Source of the DNA: Gimesia benthica
GTDB taxonomy: Bacteria; Planctomycetota; Planctomycetia; Planctomycetales; Planctomycetaceae
Length of the DNA: 64,000 nt
Direction: 5' to 3'
Assembly: GCF_009720525.1 (NCBI RefSeq)
Contig: NZ_CP043930.1
Coordinates: 7,886,001-7,950,000, forward strand
Part shown: positions 1 to 9,141 of the stretch, one piece after another
Numbering within the stretch: position 1 is the stretch's first letter
Layout: every line of letters starts with the position of its first letter
The notes under the pieces: model-generated
The model's input: only the letters and a program-made list of their open reading frames with translations
Database searches by the model: none
What the model was told of the DNA's origin: nothing
Made by a program: the position numbers and the translations under genes

Positions 1-857
1 AGGCCCGCCTGGCAGTAGAACTGCTCACCACCAGTAATCGGGAACGGGCCGTGCAACTGGCACTCTACCTGGATGAACTCAATAAAAACCGTCGCACGGT
101 CGAACGCCGGATTCTCAAGCAGGCACGCGAGATGGTCGAAGAGAACGCCGAGTGGGAAGAGCACCAGACCCTGGTACTTGCCCATCCGGACTGGCACCCC
201 GGCGTGATCGGCATCGTTGCAAACCGAGTCGCCGAACATTTTGAAAAACCAACGGTTTTGATCGCCCTTGAAGCCGCGACCCGCACCGGTCAGGGATCGG
301 CGCGATCCTTCGCCGGCTTTGATCTGCATGCCGGTTTCTCATCCTGTGCAGAGCACCTGATGCGTTTCGGCGGTCACCAGGCTGCCGCGGGCTTGCGCAT
401 CGAAGAAGACAAAATCGAAGACTTTCGTCAGGCGTTCGCCGCCTATGCGGCTACGGCGCCACCACCGTCAGACGACGATCTACTGGTGAAGATCGATGCG
501 GAAGTCTGTCTGAACGAAATCACCAAACAGGCGGTGTTGGAACTGGATTGCCTGGGCCCGTTCGGGCAGGAGAATCCACGGCCTCAGTTTGTCGCCACCC
601 GGGTCGAACTGGCCGAGCCTCCCAAAACGATGGGAGAGGGGGGACGTCACCTGTCGCTGGTCTTCCAGCAGCACAAAACCCGTATTCGTGCCATCGCCTT
701 CGGCAAAGGAGAGTGGGCCAGCCAGATGGAAGAAGCCGGCGGTCCTTTTTCGATCAGCTTCGCTCCGAATATCAACCGCTTTCGTGGCTTTGAAAGCGTA
801 CAGCTCCAACTGAAAGACTGGATCTCCGAGACAGCTGATACGCCCGTTACTTCCTAA
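1..857 (+). CDS. recJ: Single-stranded-DNA-specific exonuclease RecJ, C-terminal part
   Basis: The reading frame is open from base 3 at the left edge and stops with TAA at 855-857, so the N-terminal DHH catalytic half lies outside the window. The visible part shows the DHHA1-type segment with HPGVIGIVA and the glycine-rich GGHQAAAG motif, which in RecJ family proteins sits next to the nuclease core, followed by an OB-fold-like C-terminal region with the ELDCLGPFGQENPRP motif typical of bacterial RecJ. RecJ degrades single-stranded DNA 5' to 3' in recombination and mismatch repair in the cytoplasm. A GTG at 51 is internal to the conserved region and is not the real start. It converges on the minus-strand propeller gene with only 15 bases between stops. 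Confidence 0.95.
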   Translation, partial: ARLAVELLTTSNRERAVQLALYLDELNKNRRTVERRILKQAREMVEENAEWEEHQTLVLAHPDWHPGVIGIVANRVAEHFEKPTVLIALEAATRTGQGSARSFAGFDLHAGFSSCAEHLMRFGGHQAAAGLRIEEDKIEDFRQAFAAYAATAPPPSDDDLLVKIDAEVCLNEITKQAVLELDCLGPFGQENPRPQFVATRVELAEPPKTMGEGGRHLSLVFQQHKTRIRAIAFGKGEWASQMEEAGGPFSISFAPNINRFRGFESVQLQLKDWISETADTPVTS

Positions 858-872
858 GCAGACGGCCGCTTA

Positions 873-3800
873 TCAGTCCTCACTGATAAGTTCAACTCCC
901 GAGATCAGGGGGGCGGCCTGAGAACCACGGACAGACTTGAATTCCAGCTCCAGCTGATCGGCTACCACCACTCCGGGGATATCCTTGACCAGGCTCCGCA
1001 TGGGCTGACCAGTCTCGGCCAGAATGTCGAAGTCCTGCAGCACCCGTTCTCCCTGCAGGAATACATCAAACTTTCGTTCCCCGATTTTGAGTTTCATGTT
1101 CGGTTCATTGAAGGTCAGACGAACTGAATAGCGTCTGGAATTTTCATTCGTTTTCGCTGCGACATCTTCAGCACGGTTCTCAGCCGGTGACTCTTTCTTT
1201 TTCAGTACCAGCCGCGCCGATCCGGAAGTCGGCCCCCGATAAGAGCGGGCCGTGCGTGTGCCCGTACCAGTGATGATAAATGAAATCGGGTTGCCCGGTT
1301 TCCAGCCGGGCTGCTGGCGAATTTCATCGAGAATCGGTTTCAGATCGGGTGTCCGCTGTGCTTCTCCAGCAGCATCCACTTTGGTCCAGGCAGGGGGCGA
1401 CCATGCAACGACAGCCCGCGTCCGTTTGCGGCTGGAGAGGTTGTGTTTTGCTTCCATCAGCGGTTTCGAATCCACAGTCAGCTCGCCCTGGATGTTCAGC
1501 TGGCACTCTTTCTTATCTGTCTCATCGACAGTGAATTGAATATAGGCTGCATCCAGTTCCTCGGCGCGCGACAGGGGGATATCGGTAAAACGGATCGCCA
1601 CGACCTGGGTATCGCCGCCATCCATCGTCAGCTCCAGATCGCTGCTGTTCATGCTGACGTTCCCCTTGGAGTTCTCTTCGGCGTCATCGTCTACACTGGC
1701 TACGGGAATGCCTTCTCCTTGTTTGGCCGAATCCTCCTGGCGGATGGCGATTGTAATCTTTTGTGGATCTTCAATGCCCGAAGCAGCAACCCAGCTCAAT
1801 CCTGGATTCGATGACGAATCGTTGATTTTAAGTGCATGGTGGCGAAAGGTGCGAAAATTTTTATTCGCGATGGTGACTGCTAAGTCAGGAGACTCCCCAC
1901 CCACACTGGGATAGTCCAGCCAGAGCGTGCCGGTGTCTGCCCTGCGATCCCCCGGGGCACCGAAATTGATCCCCGCCTGTTTCACCACTCCCGTCGATTC
2001 CGCAGCGTCCTGCAACTGGCTGTTTGTCCAGATTTCGATTTCAGGCATGTGAATCAACGCCAGGGAGGTCTGGTTCTGATAGGAGCAACTGCAGGTACGT
2101 GTGTAGTCGGGTGCATTCAACACGCCGTTCGCCACAACCAGATTTGAAGTACAACTCGATTTGAATCCACCAAAATTCCCGGTCCCGCTCTGGTTGGCCA
2201 GATCATAAAATCCCGCAGCACCGGATCGGAACGTCAGCAGATTCTCACTGGCAATCACATAATTGCAGCCATAGGTACGGGAAAACTTCAGCGGCTCTTT
2301 TTCGCGGGTAATTGGATTCGTAATCGTGTAAGGGCTACCGTCCCTGATGTGAAAGGCGCCCCCTGAGACCTGATACGAATTAGCCGAAGTGATAATCAGA
2401 TCGTTGTGCAGCACCAGCGGACCGGTATATTTCTGATCCTTCTTCTGCCAGAGGATGCTGCCATCATCGGCCTGGTAGGCAATCATTCCCTGGCCCACCT
2501 CATCACTGAGGCGATCGCTGGCCCGGGCACCGGCCTGCAACAGCAGATCATGTTTTTCAGAGTAGCCCAGCCAGGAACCAAAGATACTTTCCTTTGTCGA
2601 CCAGAGTTCTTTCCCGGTCTGCAGGTCCAGGCACAGAATACGATACTGTGAAGGATCAGCCATGCCGCGCCGCGACAGTTTTTTCTCGGCACTCGCTGGG
2701 AGTTTGTCGAGGCAGTACAACCGATTCCGTCCCGCAACGATTCCGTTGTGTAAGAATGAATGTACGGCATCGACCTGCCAGAGTTTTTCTCCCGACCGAC
2801 GATCAAAGGCAATCAACCCTCGACTTGCAGACAAGTCAGTCGCCGCGGGTCCGTCCTTGCCTGCTTTCTCCTCAACCTTTTTGCCATAATGAGCAAATCC
2901 ATTTCCGGCCAGCAGGATATCCTGGTCCACAGCGATGAAGGCCCAGTCTTTTTTAGGGTCCGGCAGTTTGATGATTCGTTGCGACTGCCCATCAACGGCA
3001 CTCAGCACATGGCACTCAGCGCCAATGGCCAGATAGACCTCTTCCTCTGTGGCGATATAGTTTGTGCCGCGGGCATTCGCTCCGGGAATATGTTTCTGGT
3101 TGTATTGCGTACTCAGTGGCGTGTCGGCATAAGTCGAATTGAAATAGATGCCAAACGTGCCCAGGTCGTCAAATTCACGTCTCCAGAGCACTTCCCCCGT
3201 GTAAACATCGCGAGCACTCAGACTGTTCATGCCTTCCAGAAATGTGCGACCGCCGATCACCTGCTCAGGCGGACCATGCCCGTGTCGCGGGAGCACATCG
3301 TCGTGTGAATTACCGCCAAACCAGAGAACACCCAGAGGCAGTTTGACCCGCTTGTCGTTCGATTTCACACTGTTCGCGATATCCCCATACTGGTGCGTCC
3401 AGTCGGCCGAATCAGGCAGCGCCCCCACCCGGCGAACCAGGAGACCATCGGCCAGTTCCGTCACCTCAGCTTTGGGAAGCTGAGCCTGATGGATCATATT
3501 TTTGAGAGACTCAAGTCGCTCGTCTGCTGTAGGAATCCAGATGACACCGCCATACGGCCGAACCGAGCGATAAATTTGCTGCAGGGAGGCACTGGTCAGC
3601 GATTCCACCTGCGGAGCGCTGACGATCGTCACCCGGGCAATGTGTTGTGGCGTCTGGAAACGCGTCGGAGTTCCCTGGTGAACCGAGATACGCGTGCCAT
3701 ATTCCCCACGAGCGTCATAACGTTTGCGGAGACCAGCGACACGCTGCGCATCAGGCTCCAGCACTACCAGTTGCAACGGAGAGAGTCGCAGGAAAGCGTC

Positions 3801-5228
3801 CAGCAAATCAGGATTATCCCCGCCCACGCAGACAGCATATCCGGTACGGGTTTCGGTCTGTTTCAGAATCCTGGCAGCTAGTTCCATGGCAGCGGGATCG
3901 ACGGCCGGTTTCGTTTCCGATGTGGCCTCCGTGATTATGGATTCAGTTTGCTCTCCCGGTGCGGCGAACGCCATGATCGCGCCCTCCAGAGTGACCGCGT
4001 AGAGCCTGTTATCTGCAGCCAGTAAACGAGCGACGGTTCCGGAAATGGGTTGTTGCCAGGCAACCTGCGGTTTGGCATCTGGACTGGCTGGCAGTTCGAC
4101 AGCGGAAATCGTCTGCTCGCCCACTGCGTAGAGACGATTTCCGGCTCGGATCAGATCTCCCTGTCCATCCACGGGGAGAGACCAGAGTGCCTTATGCTGA
4201 TTATTAAAAGCCTCCAGCACCGGCTGTTTATTTTTGAGACTGGCGGAATAGATCTGTTCGTCGTGGAGCACCGGTTCATTGTGCACGTACAGGTTGGGCA
4301 ATCCGGTTTCCAGATTGTAAGCGCGAACTCCCCGATAGCGGGTATGCACAAAGAATTCTTTCTCGCCTGAAATCACGAACGATCCGCCGTTCCCCTTTCC
4401 TCCCAGGTGAAAGTATTTCAACTCGCCGGTCTTACGATCCAGGGCTGCCGGTACGGATCGACCGCCGGGCACCAGTAACAGATCCTCGGTTGCCACGAGC
4501 GTGCCCTGTGGCGCCACGCCCGCAAAAGAAGGGGCGCTGTGCGGCTGTTTGATGTAGCTGGCGCTGGTCGAATCATTCACCCAGGTGACCGTTCCGGTCT
4601 CTGCATCCAGGGCATAAATGAAGGTCCCCATAAACGGCCAGATACTGGCTGCGAAGTAAATCTGATCGTCGTATAAAACAGGACCGCCGCGGGCAGGCCA
4701 GGCAGAAATCACCCGCTGATTCCCCAATGTCTTTTGTGCAGCCGGCGCGCCCCGAAACTTCCAGATGAGAGTTCCGTCGCTGCTGTTGAGACAATAGAGG
4801 TGTCCGTCATCACTGACCAGGTAAACCCGGTCTTCTGTCGCAACCGGCGAAAAACGAACGGGACCATCGGTGAAGAACGTCCAGAGCGTCTCGCCGGTCC
4901 GTGTATCCAGAGCAACGAGTTTATCGGCATCGTTAAACCCGACAAACATTCGTCGGCCATAGACGACCGGTTCAAAGACTTTGTCATACGTCATCAGGTC
5001 ATTGTTTAACGGATCATCCCAGACCTGTTTCCGTGGGCTGAATTTCCGGGTCCAGACCGGCGTCAACTGGTCGGGCAGGGAATCAGGCGATGAAGCCGTA
5101 TGTCCTGCGTCGTAGCGCCACATGGGCCAGTGGCCTGCTTCCAGAATAGAGACACTGCAGAGACAGGCCGTCACATAGATCAGGAGCGGCACGCAAGATA
5201 TAGAACGAGTCATAGAAATGTTTTTCAT
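873..5228 (-). CDS. Giant exported PQQ-type beta-propeller protein with embedded methyltransferase-like domain
   Basis: The protein has 1451 residues from the ATG at 5228; an in-frame TTG five codons upstream is less likely. It starts with a signal peptide ending near SILEA-GHW. Residues about 30-425 are PQQ/BamB-like propeller repeats (ALDTRTGETLW, YALDAETGTVTW). Residues about 445-590 resemble a class I methyltransferase Rossmann fold (CVGGDNPDLLDAF, then an acidic strand end in VVLEPDA). A second propeller follows at about 600-1030 (SARDVYTGEVLWRR, AFDRRSGEKLW). The C-terminus has a beta-sandwich segment and a malectin-like end (VRLTFNEP, FDVFLQGERVLQDFDI). The role is probably extracytoplasmic binding; catalysis is unproven. 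It lies directly downstream of a small membrane protein gene. Confidence 0.85.
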   Translation of the reverse strand: MKNISMTRSISCVPLLIYVTACLCSVSILEAGHWPMWRYDAGHTASSPDSLPDQLTPVWTRKFSPRKQVWDDPLNNDLMTYDKVFEPVVYGRRMFVGFNDADKLVALDTRTGETLWTFFTDGPVRFSPVATEDRVYLVSDDGHLYCLNSSDGTLIWKFRGAPAAQKTLGNQRVISAWPARGGPVLYDDQIYFAASIWPFMGTFIYALDAETGTVTWVNDSTSASYIKQPHSAPSFAGVAPQGTLVATEDLLLVPGGRSVPAALDRKTGELKYFHLGGKGNGGSFVISGEKEFFVHTRYRGVRAYNLETGLPNLYVHNEPVLHDEQIYSASLKNKQPVLEAFNNQHKALWSLPVDGQGDLIRAGNRLYAVGEQTISAVELPASPDAKPQVAWQQPISGTVARLLAADNRLYAVTLEGAIMAFAAPGEQTESIITEATSETKPAVDPAAMELAARILKQTETRTGYAVCVGGDNPDLLDAFLRLSPLQLVVLEPDAQRVAGLRKRYDARGEYGTRISVHQGTPTRFQTPQHIARVTIVSAPQVESLTSASLQQIYRSVRPYGGVIWIPTADERLESLKNMIHQAQLPKAEVTELADGLLVRRVGALPDSADWTHQYGDIANSVKSNDKRVKLPLGVLWFGGNSHDDVLPRHGHGPPEQVIGGRTFLEGMNSLSARDVYTGEVLWRREFDDLGTFGIYFNSTYADTPLSTQYNQKHIPGANARGTNYIATEEEVYLAIGAECHVLSAVDGQSQRIIKLPDPKKDWAFIAVDQDILLAGNGFAHYGKKVEEKAGKDGPAATDLSASRGLIAFDRRSGEKLWQVDAVHSFLHNGIVAGRNRLYCLDKLPASAEKKLSRRGMADPSQYRILCLDLQTGKELWSTKESIFGSWLGYSEKHDLLLQAGARASDRLSDEVGQGMIAYQADDGSILWQKKDQKYTGPLVLHNDLIITSANSYQVSGGAFHIRDGSPYTITNPITREKEPLKFSRTYGCNYVIASENLLTFRSGAAGFYDLANQSGTGNFGGFKSSCTSNLVVANGVLNAPDYTRTCSCSYQNQTSLALIHMPEIEIWTNSQLQDAAESTGVVKQAGINFGAPGDRRADTGTLWLDYPSVGGESPDLAVTIANKNFRTFRHHALKINDSSSNPGLSWVAASGIEDPQKITIAIRQEDSAKQGEGIPVASVDDDAEENSKGNVSMNSSDLELTMDGGDTQVVAIRFTDIPLSRAEELDAAYIQFTVDETDKKECQLNIQGELTVDSKPLMEAKHNLSSRKRTRAVVAWSPPAWTKVDAAGEAQRTPDLKPILDEIRQQPGWKPGNPISFIITGTGTRTARSYRGPTSGSARLVLKKKESPAENRAEDVAAKTNENSRRYSVRLTFNEPNMKLKIGERKFDVFLQGERVLQDFDILAETGQPMRSLVKDIPGVVVADQLELEFKSVRGSQAAPLISGVELISED

Positions 5229-5276
5229 GGTTAACACACTCAAAAACGCCCGACCAGTCCCAGGACGGAGACGTTG

Positions 5277-5477
5277 TTATTGCTGTTCGCTCGATTTGAG
5301 ATTCACATACAAGGTCGCACAGCCCCAGAGAAACATGAACACGCCCGACGACTTGAAAAACCAGGCCAGGCCCTCGTCCAGGAACCCGAAAATAAACAAT
5401 CCGGCACCTCCGACAATCACCAGCAGGTCATCTTTATGTTTTTTCATCTGCTGACGCAGACCCGACAGGAGCAACAT
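5277..5477 (-). CDS. Small two-helix membrane protein, unknown function
   Basis: The protein has 66 residues from the ATG at 5477; an in-frame TTG at 5525 would lengthen it to 82. A basic N-terminus (RQQMKKHKDD) is followed by two hydrophobic segments, around LLVIVGGAGLFIFGFL and SSGVFMFLWGCATLYV, separated by an acidic/aromatic turn. It ends 48 bases before the start of the giant propeller gene on the same strand, so the two are probably co-transcribed. I do not recognise a family. Coding status rests on the clean hydrophobic pattern and the position. Confidence 0.55.
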   Translation of the reverse strand: MLLLSGLRQQMKKHKDDLLVIVGGAGLFIFGFLDEGLAWFFKSSGVFMFLWGCATLYVNLKSSEQQ

Positions 5478-5659
5478 GTCATCTTTCAGTAAGAAAATTG
5501 TGAATCTGGAGAAATAGTTGAGCAAAACGGACTTACTGTCGCCTCTAACTTACTAAGGGTGAATCAGTATTTCATGAACTTTCGTAAAATATTTCAAGAT
5601 CAGTGCTTCTGTAACGAATTTCGATCTGACCGGTTCTGGAGTCGGGACTGGGAACGCCC

Positions 5660-5687
5660 TTGTATTGCTGCAAGCTCATTGTACAAT
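5660..5687 (+). promoter_or_regulatory. Candidate promoter upstream of the DUF1549/DUF1553 gene
   Basis: A TTGTAT box at 5660-5665 and a TACAAT box at 5682-5687 are 16 bases apart. The -10 match is good and the -35 match is weak. It lies in the 250-base divergent gap, about 88 bases before the GTG start at 5775, and would drive the long plus-strand cluster. Confidence 0.3.
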
Positions 5688-5774
5688 TGACTATATGTAA
5701 TCAGGCCATTTCTGGCAATCATTTCTTTTAGACTGAGTGAATCCGTTGTCCGTTTCTCATTAAGGACTGCACCC

Positions 5775-7406
5775 GTGTTAAGTGCCAGCGAAAATCAGCA
5801 CAACCGAGGTCATCAGGCGGGCAGTCTGCTACTGGCTGGACTATTTCTGATCTGCCAGCAGTCGATCTTAGTCGCCGCGGAAAAGTCTGCAGCCGACAGT
5901 GAACCACAGCGGTTGGCCGGCCAGATCGATCAGTTCATCCGAGAAGCCCACCAGCGCGAACAGGTTCAGATCGCTCCCCGTGCTTCGGATGCGGAATTCA
6001 TGAGGCGGGTCTGCCTGGATCTGTCCGGCAAAATTCCGCCGGTAGCGGAAGTACGCCAGTTTCTGGCAGACACCACTCCCGATAAGCGGTCTCAGTTGAT
6101 TGAACGCTTATTGGACAGTCCGGGTTTCGTGGTCCACTTCACCAGTCTCTGGCGAGAGATCCTGATTCCCGAAGCCGGCACAGATCCATTTGCACGACAA
6201 CAGGTACCGGAATTCGAAGCCTGGCTGCGAACTCAATTGAGAAACGACACTTCCTATGCTGCTCTGGCTCAAGCCATCATTGGGGCACCCTTTGATCAGG
6301 AAGCAGCACAGGCAGAGACAATGGAACCCACTCCACGGGCTTTCTATGTGGCTAAGCAACTCAAACCAGAGAGTCTGGCTGCCAGTACTTCCCGTGCCTT
6401 TCTGGGAGTTCGCATTGAATGTGCCCAGTGCCATGATCATCCCTTCGATAGCTGGAAGCAGGAGCAGTTCTGGAAGTTCGCGGCCTTCTTTGCCAATTTC
6501 GATCAATCCCAACAGAATAATTTGATTACCGGATTCAGTCTGAGAGAAGTTGCCGGCAAACCCGCCATCAAAATTCCCGATACAAATCGACTGGTCGAAG
6601 CCAGCTTTCTGAATGGAAAAGAGATCGACTGGGAACAGAATCAGCGTGGGCCCCGGGAACGGCTATCGGAATGGATTACGTCTTCACAGAACCCCTATTT
6701 TGCCAGAGCGTCAGTCAATCGCATCTGGAGTCTGTTTTTTGGTCGAGGCATTGTAGACCCGGTCGATGATTTTTCTACGACCAACCCCGCTTCGCATCCG
6801 GAACTGCTGGATGCCATGGCGCGTGCCTTCCAGCAGCATGATTACGATCTGAAATATCTGATCCGTGAAATCACGAATTCTGAGACCTATCAGCTAACCA
6901 GTCGCCAGACCGATCCCAGTCAGTCTCGTGCACAATGGTATGGAAAAATGCCGACACGGGGGCTGACCTCAGAACAGATCTTTGCCAATCTGGTCCAGGC
7001 CACAGGATTCTTCCGTCAGACGACAGAAACGGATCCGCGATTGATCGCGGGAGGCACGAATTCTCCCCAGACGGAAATTTACGAACTGTTTCAATCGGAG
7101 GCCGAAAACCAGCTGGAGCCCCGGGCTACAATATTGCAGGCTCTGGCGCTGATGAACGGTACCTTTATCACCAACGCGACCAGTCTGGAAGAGTCCGATG
7201 TTTTTACCGCGATAGTAGATTTCCCCGGTCAATCGGTCGAACAGAAAATCGAAGCCTTTTATCTGTCCACGCTTTCCCGGCCTCCCACATCGGCAGAACA
7301 AAACAGACTGAAATCGTATATCACAGCGAGTGAAGACCAGACGGACGCCTTTGCGAATCTGTTCTGGGCCCTGTTAAACAGTAGTGAGTTTTTATTGAAT
7401 CATTAA
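5775..7406 (+). CDS. DUF1549/DUF1553 (PSCyt2/PSD1) exported protein
   Basis: The protein has 543 residues from GTG at 5775. A signal peptide-like stretch covers about residues 15-35 (LLLAGLFLICQQSILVAA). The PSCyt2/DUF1549 domain follows with RRVCLDLSGKIP, the haem-type motif C216-AQ-C219-H220 and HPFDSWKQ. The C-terminal DUF1553 half contains ASVNRIWSLFFGRG and a closing EFLLNH. These paired domains are largely confined to Planctomycetota and Verrucomicrobiota; the substrate is unknown and a link to polysaccharide breakdown is only suggested in the literature. No DUF1501 partner is adjacent, which is unusual. At 543 residues it is shorter than cytochrome-fused relatives. The EF-hand gene begins 3 bases after its stop. 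Confidence 0.9.
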   Translation: MLSASENQHNRGHQAGSLLLAGLFLICQQSILVAAEKSAADSEPQRLAGQIDQFIREAHQREQVQIAPRASDAEFMRRVCLDLSGKIPPVAEVRQFLADTTPDKRSQLIERLLDSPGFVVHFTSLWREILIPEAGTDPFARQQVPEFEAWLRTQLRNDTSYAALAQAIIGAPFDQEAAQAETMEPTPRAFYVAKQLKPESLAASTSRAFLGVRIECAQCHDHPFDSWKQEQFWKFAAFFANFDQSQQNNLITGFSLREVAGKPAIKIPDTNRLVEASFLNGKEIDWEQNQRGPRERLSEWITSSQNPYFARASVNRIWSLFFGRGIVDPVDDFSTTNPASHPELLDAMARAFQQHDYDLKYLIREITNSETYQLTSRQTDPSQSRAQWYGKMPTRGLTSEQIFANLVQATGFFRQTTETDPRLIAGGTNSPQTEIYELFQSEAENQLEPRATILQALALMNGTFITNATSLEESDVFTAIVDFPGQSVEQKIEAFYLSTLSRPPTSAEQNRLKSYITASEDQTDAFANLFWALLNSSEFLLNH

Positions 7407-7409
7407 CAC

Positions 7410-9089
7410 ATGACCGCAGCCGCCAGGACAATCTGTTGCTACCTGATCGCAGCTCTGCTGGGACTGGCCCCGTTGCGCATCGGTTTCGCAGGAGAAGTTC
7501 AGGGTTCCGCGCCGCAGTCAACAACGGCCCAGCGAATTTTGCTTCTGGCCCCCTCAGCACCCGTTGTGATTGCCGTTAACATTCAGGTAGATGAAGCTGA
7601 TTTCTGCGCGACGACGACCGATTACATCGAACGGCTGTTTACCTCGCTGGATCGAAACGAGGATCAATTCATTGACCAGACCGAGATGGAAAACGTCCCG
7701 GCATTTGGTATCCGTCTGTTTGATCAGGGGAGCCCGGCAGATCGGCTAAAATTGCTGGATGTAGCGCCCCGGGATCAGAAGTTGAGCATCGGGGAATTTG
7801 CGACTTATATTCACCGGGCCCAGGGTTCTGCTTTTCGCATCGCGGGGGCTCCCACACGAACGTCCCAGGTAATCGAGCTCTTTCGCAAACTGGATTATAA
7901 TGGCGATGGTTCCGTGAGCGACGCTGAATTCGAAGCCAGCTCCCGCGCGTTAACACAGTTCGATCGTGATGAAGATGAAGTACTGAATCTAGCGGAACTT
8001 CGCCCGTTTAATGCGAATCAGACTCAAACCGTGGTTGGAGGAGGTCAGGGAGAAACCGAGACACCCTTCCGGCAGCTGGACAATGACCGCTCGATTCGCC
8101 AGGCGGTTGACGAACTATTGAAAAAATATGTCGAACACGCCAATCCCAAACAGGATGCCCTGGCTCTGGCCTGTTTCAGTTCCACCAGCAGTGAAGCATC
8201 TCTGATTCAGGATTTCGACAAGGACGCGGATGGTTATTTGAATCGAGAGGAAATGTCGGTCTGGTTGCATCATCCCGCAAGTGATCTGCAACTGGAAATG
8301 GCGCTCCCCCGACAGAAAGCATTCCGACCCACGCTCAAATTCGTCAGTAAGCAGACACCCCGTGTCACCGAGGTGGAGTCCCCGTCCCGTTCGCGACTGC
8401 AGTTGCGGCTCGACAGTCTGCAACTCGAATTTCGCGTCAAGAGTTCGCGGCACATGCTGGCCGACAATGTCCGTTTCTACCAGACTCGTTTTCGCGTCGT
8501 CGACAGTGATAAAAATGGTTATCTGTCTCCAAACGAATTCATGCAGTTGAATATCCCCGGTGCCGACTATCAGAAAGCGGACAAGGATCAGGATGAAATG
8601 CTGCACAAGGAAGAGCTGACCGAATATCTGATTCAGAAAACGTCTTCCGTACAGAACCAGGTGGTGATGACAGTCAGCAACGATGGCAAATCGCTGTTTG
8701 AAATTCTCGACGCCGATCTGGACCGACGTTTGAGCCCTCGCGAACTGAAGAACAGTCTCAAACGTGTCAGAGAGTATGACAAAAACCGGGACCAGTCACT
8801 GGATCCTGCTGAATTACGAGGACATTTCAAACTGACATTTGAACTCGGGAAACCGCAATTGTTTCAGTTTGATCCACGGATGGATTCCATGGCAATGAAC
8901 CAGAACAGTACAATCCCTCGTACCATTTCCGGACCACGCTGGTTTCAACGCATGGATCGCAACCGGGATGGCGACATATCGGAACGGGAATTTCTGTTCG
9001 ACGCAGCCACATTTAAACGACTGGACCAGAATCAGGACCACCTGATCAGCGCCGATGAGGCGGAGGCTTTCTCCCCGAAATCGGATTAG
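7410..9089 (+). CDS. Exported multi-EF-hand calcium-binding-type protein
   Basis: The protein has 559 residues, starting at ATG 7410, 3 bases after the DUF1549 gene, so the two should be translated from one message. The N-terminus has a signal-like hydrophobic stretch (YLIAALLGLAPL). About ten EF-hand-like loops can be read: DRNEDQFIDQTE, DYNGDGSVSDAE, DRDEDEVLNLAE, DKDADGYLNREE, DSDKNGYLSPNE, DKDQDEMLHKEE, DADLDRRLSPRE, DKNRDQSLDPAE, DRNRDGDISERE and DQNQDHLISADE. Some have canonical Dx[DN]xDG spacing, while others lack the glycine or an acidic ligand and may not bind calcium. I infer a periplasmic Ca-responsive or scaffold role next to the DUF1549 protein. Confidence 0.88.
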   Translation: MTAAARTICCYLIAALLGLAPLRIGFAGEVQGSAPQSTTAQRILLLAPSAPVVIAVNIQVDEADFCATTTDYIERLFTSLDRNEDQFIDQTEMENVPAFGIRLFDQGSPADRLKLLDVAPRDQKLSIGEFATYIHRAQGSAFRIAGAPTRTSQVIELFRKLDYNGDGSVSDAEFEASSRALTQFDRDEDEVLNLAELRPFNANQTQTVVGGGQGETETPFRQLDNDRSIRQAVDELLKKYVEHANPKQDALALACFSSTSSEASLIQDFDKDADGYLNREEMSVWLHHPASDLQLEMALPRQKAFRPTLKFVSKQTPRVTEVESPSRSRLQLRLDSLQLEFRVKSSRHMLADNVRFYQTRFRVVDSDKNGYLSPNEFMQLNIPGADYQKADKDQDEMLHKEELTEYLIQKTSSVQNQVVMTVSNDGKSLFEILDADLDRRLSPRELKNSLKRVREYDKNRDQSLDPAELRGHFKLTFELGKPQLFQFDPRMDSMAMNQNSTIPRTISGPRWFQRMDRNRDGDISEREFLFDAATFKRLDQNQDHLISADEAEAFSPKSD

Positions 9090-9141
9090 TATCACAGACA
9101 AATCAACGGACTAACAACTCCTGCTAACAAGGAGAAAACTC

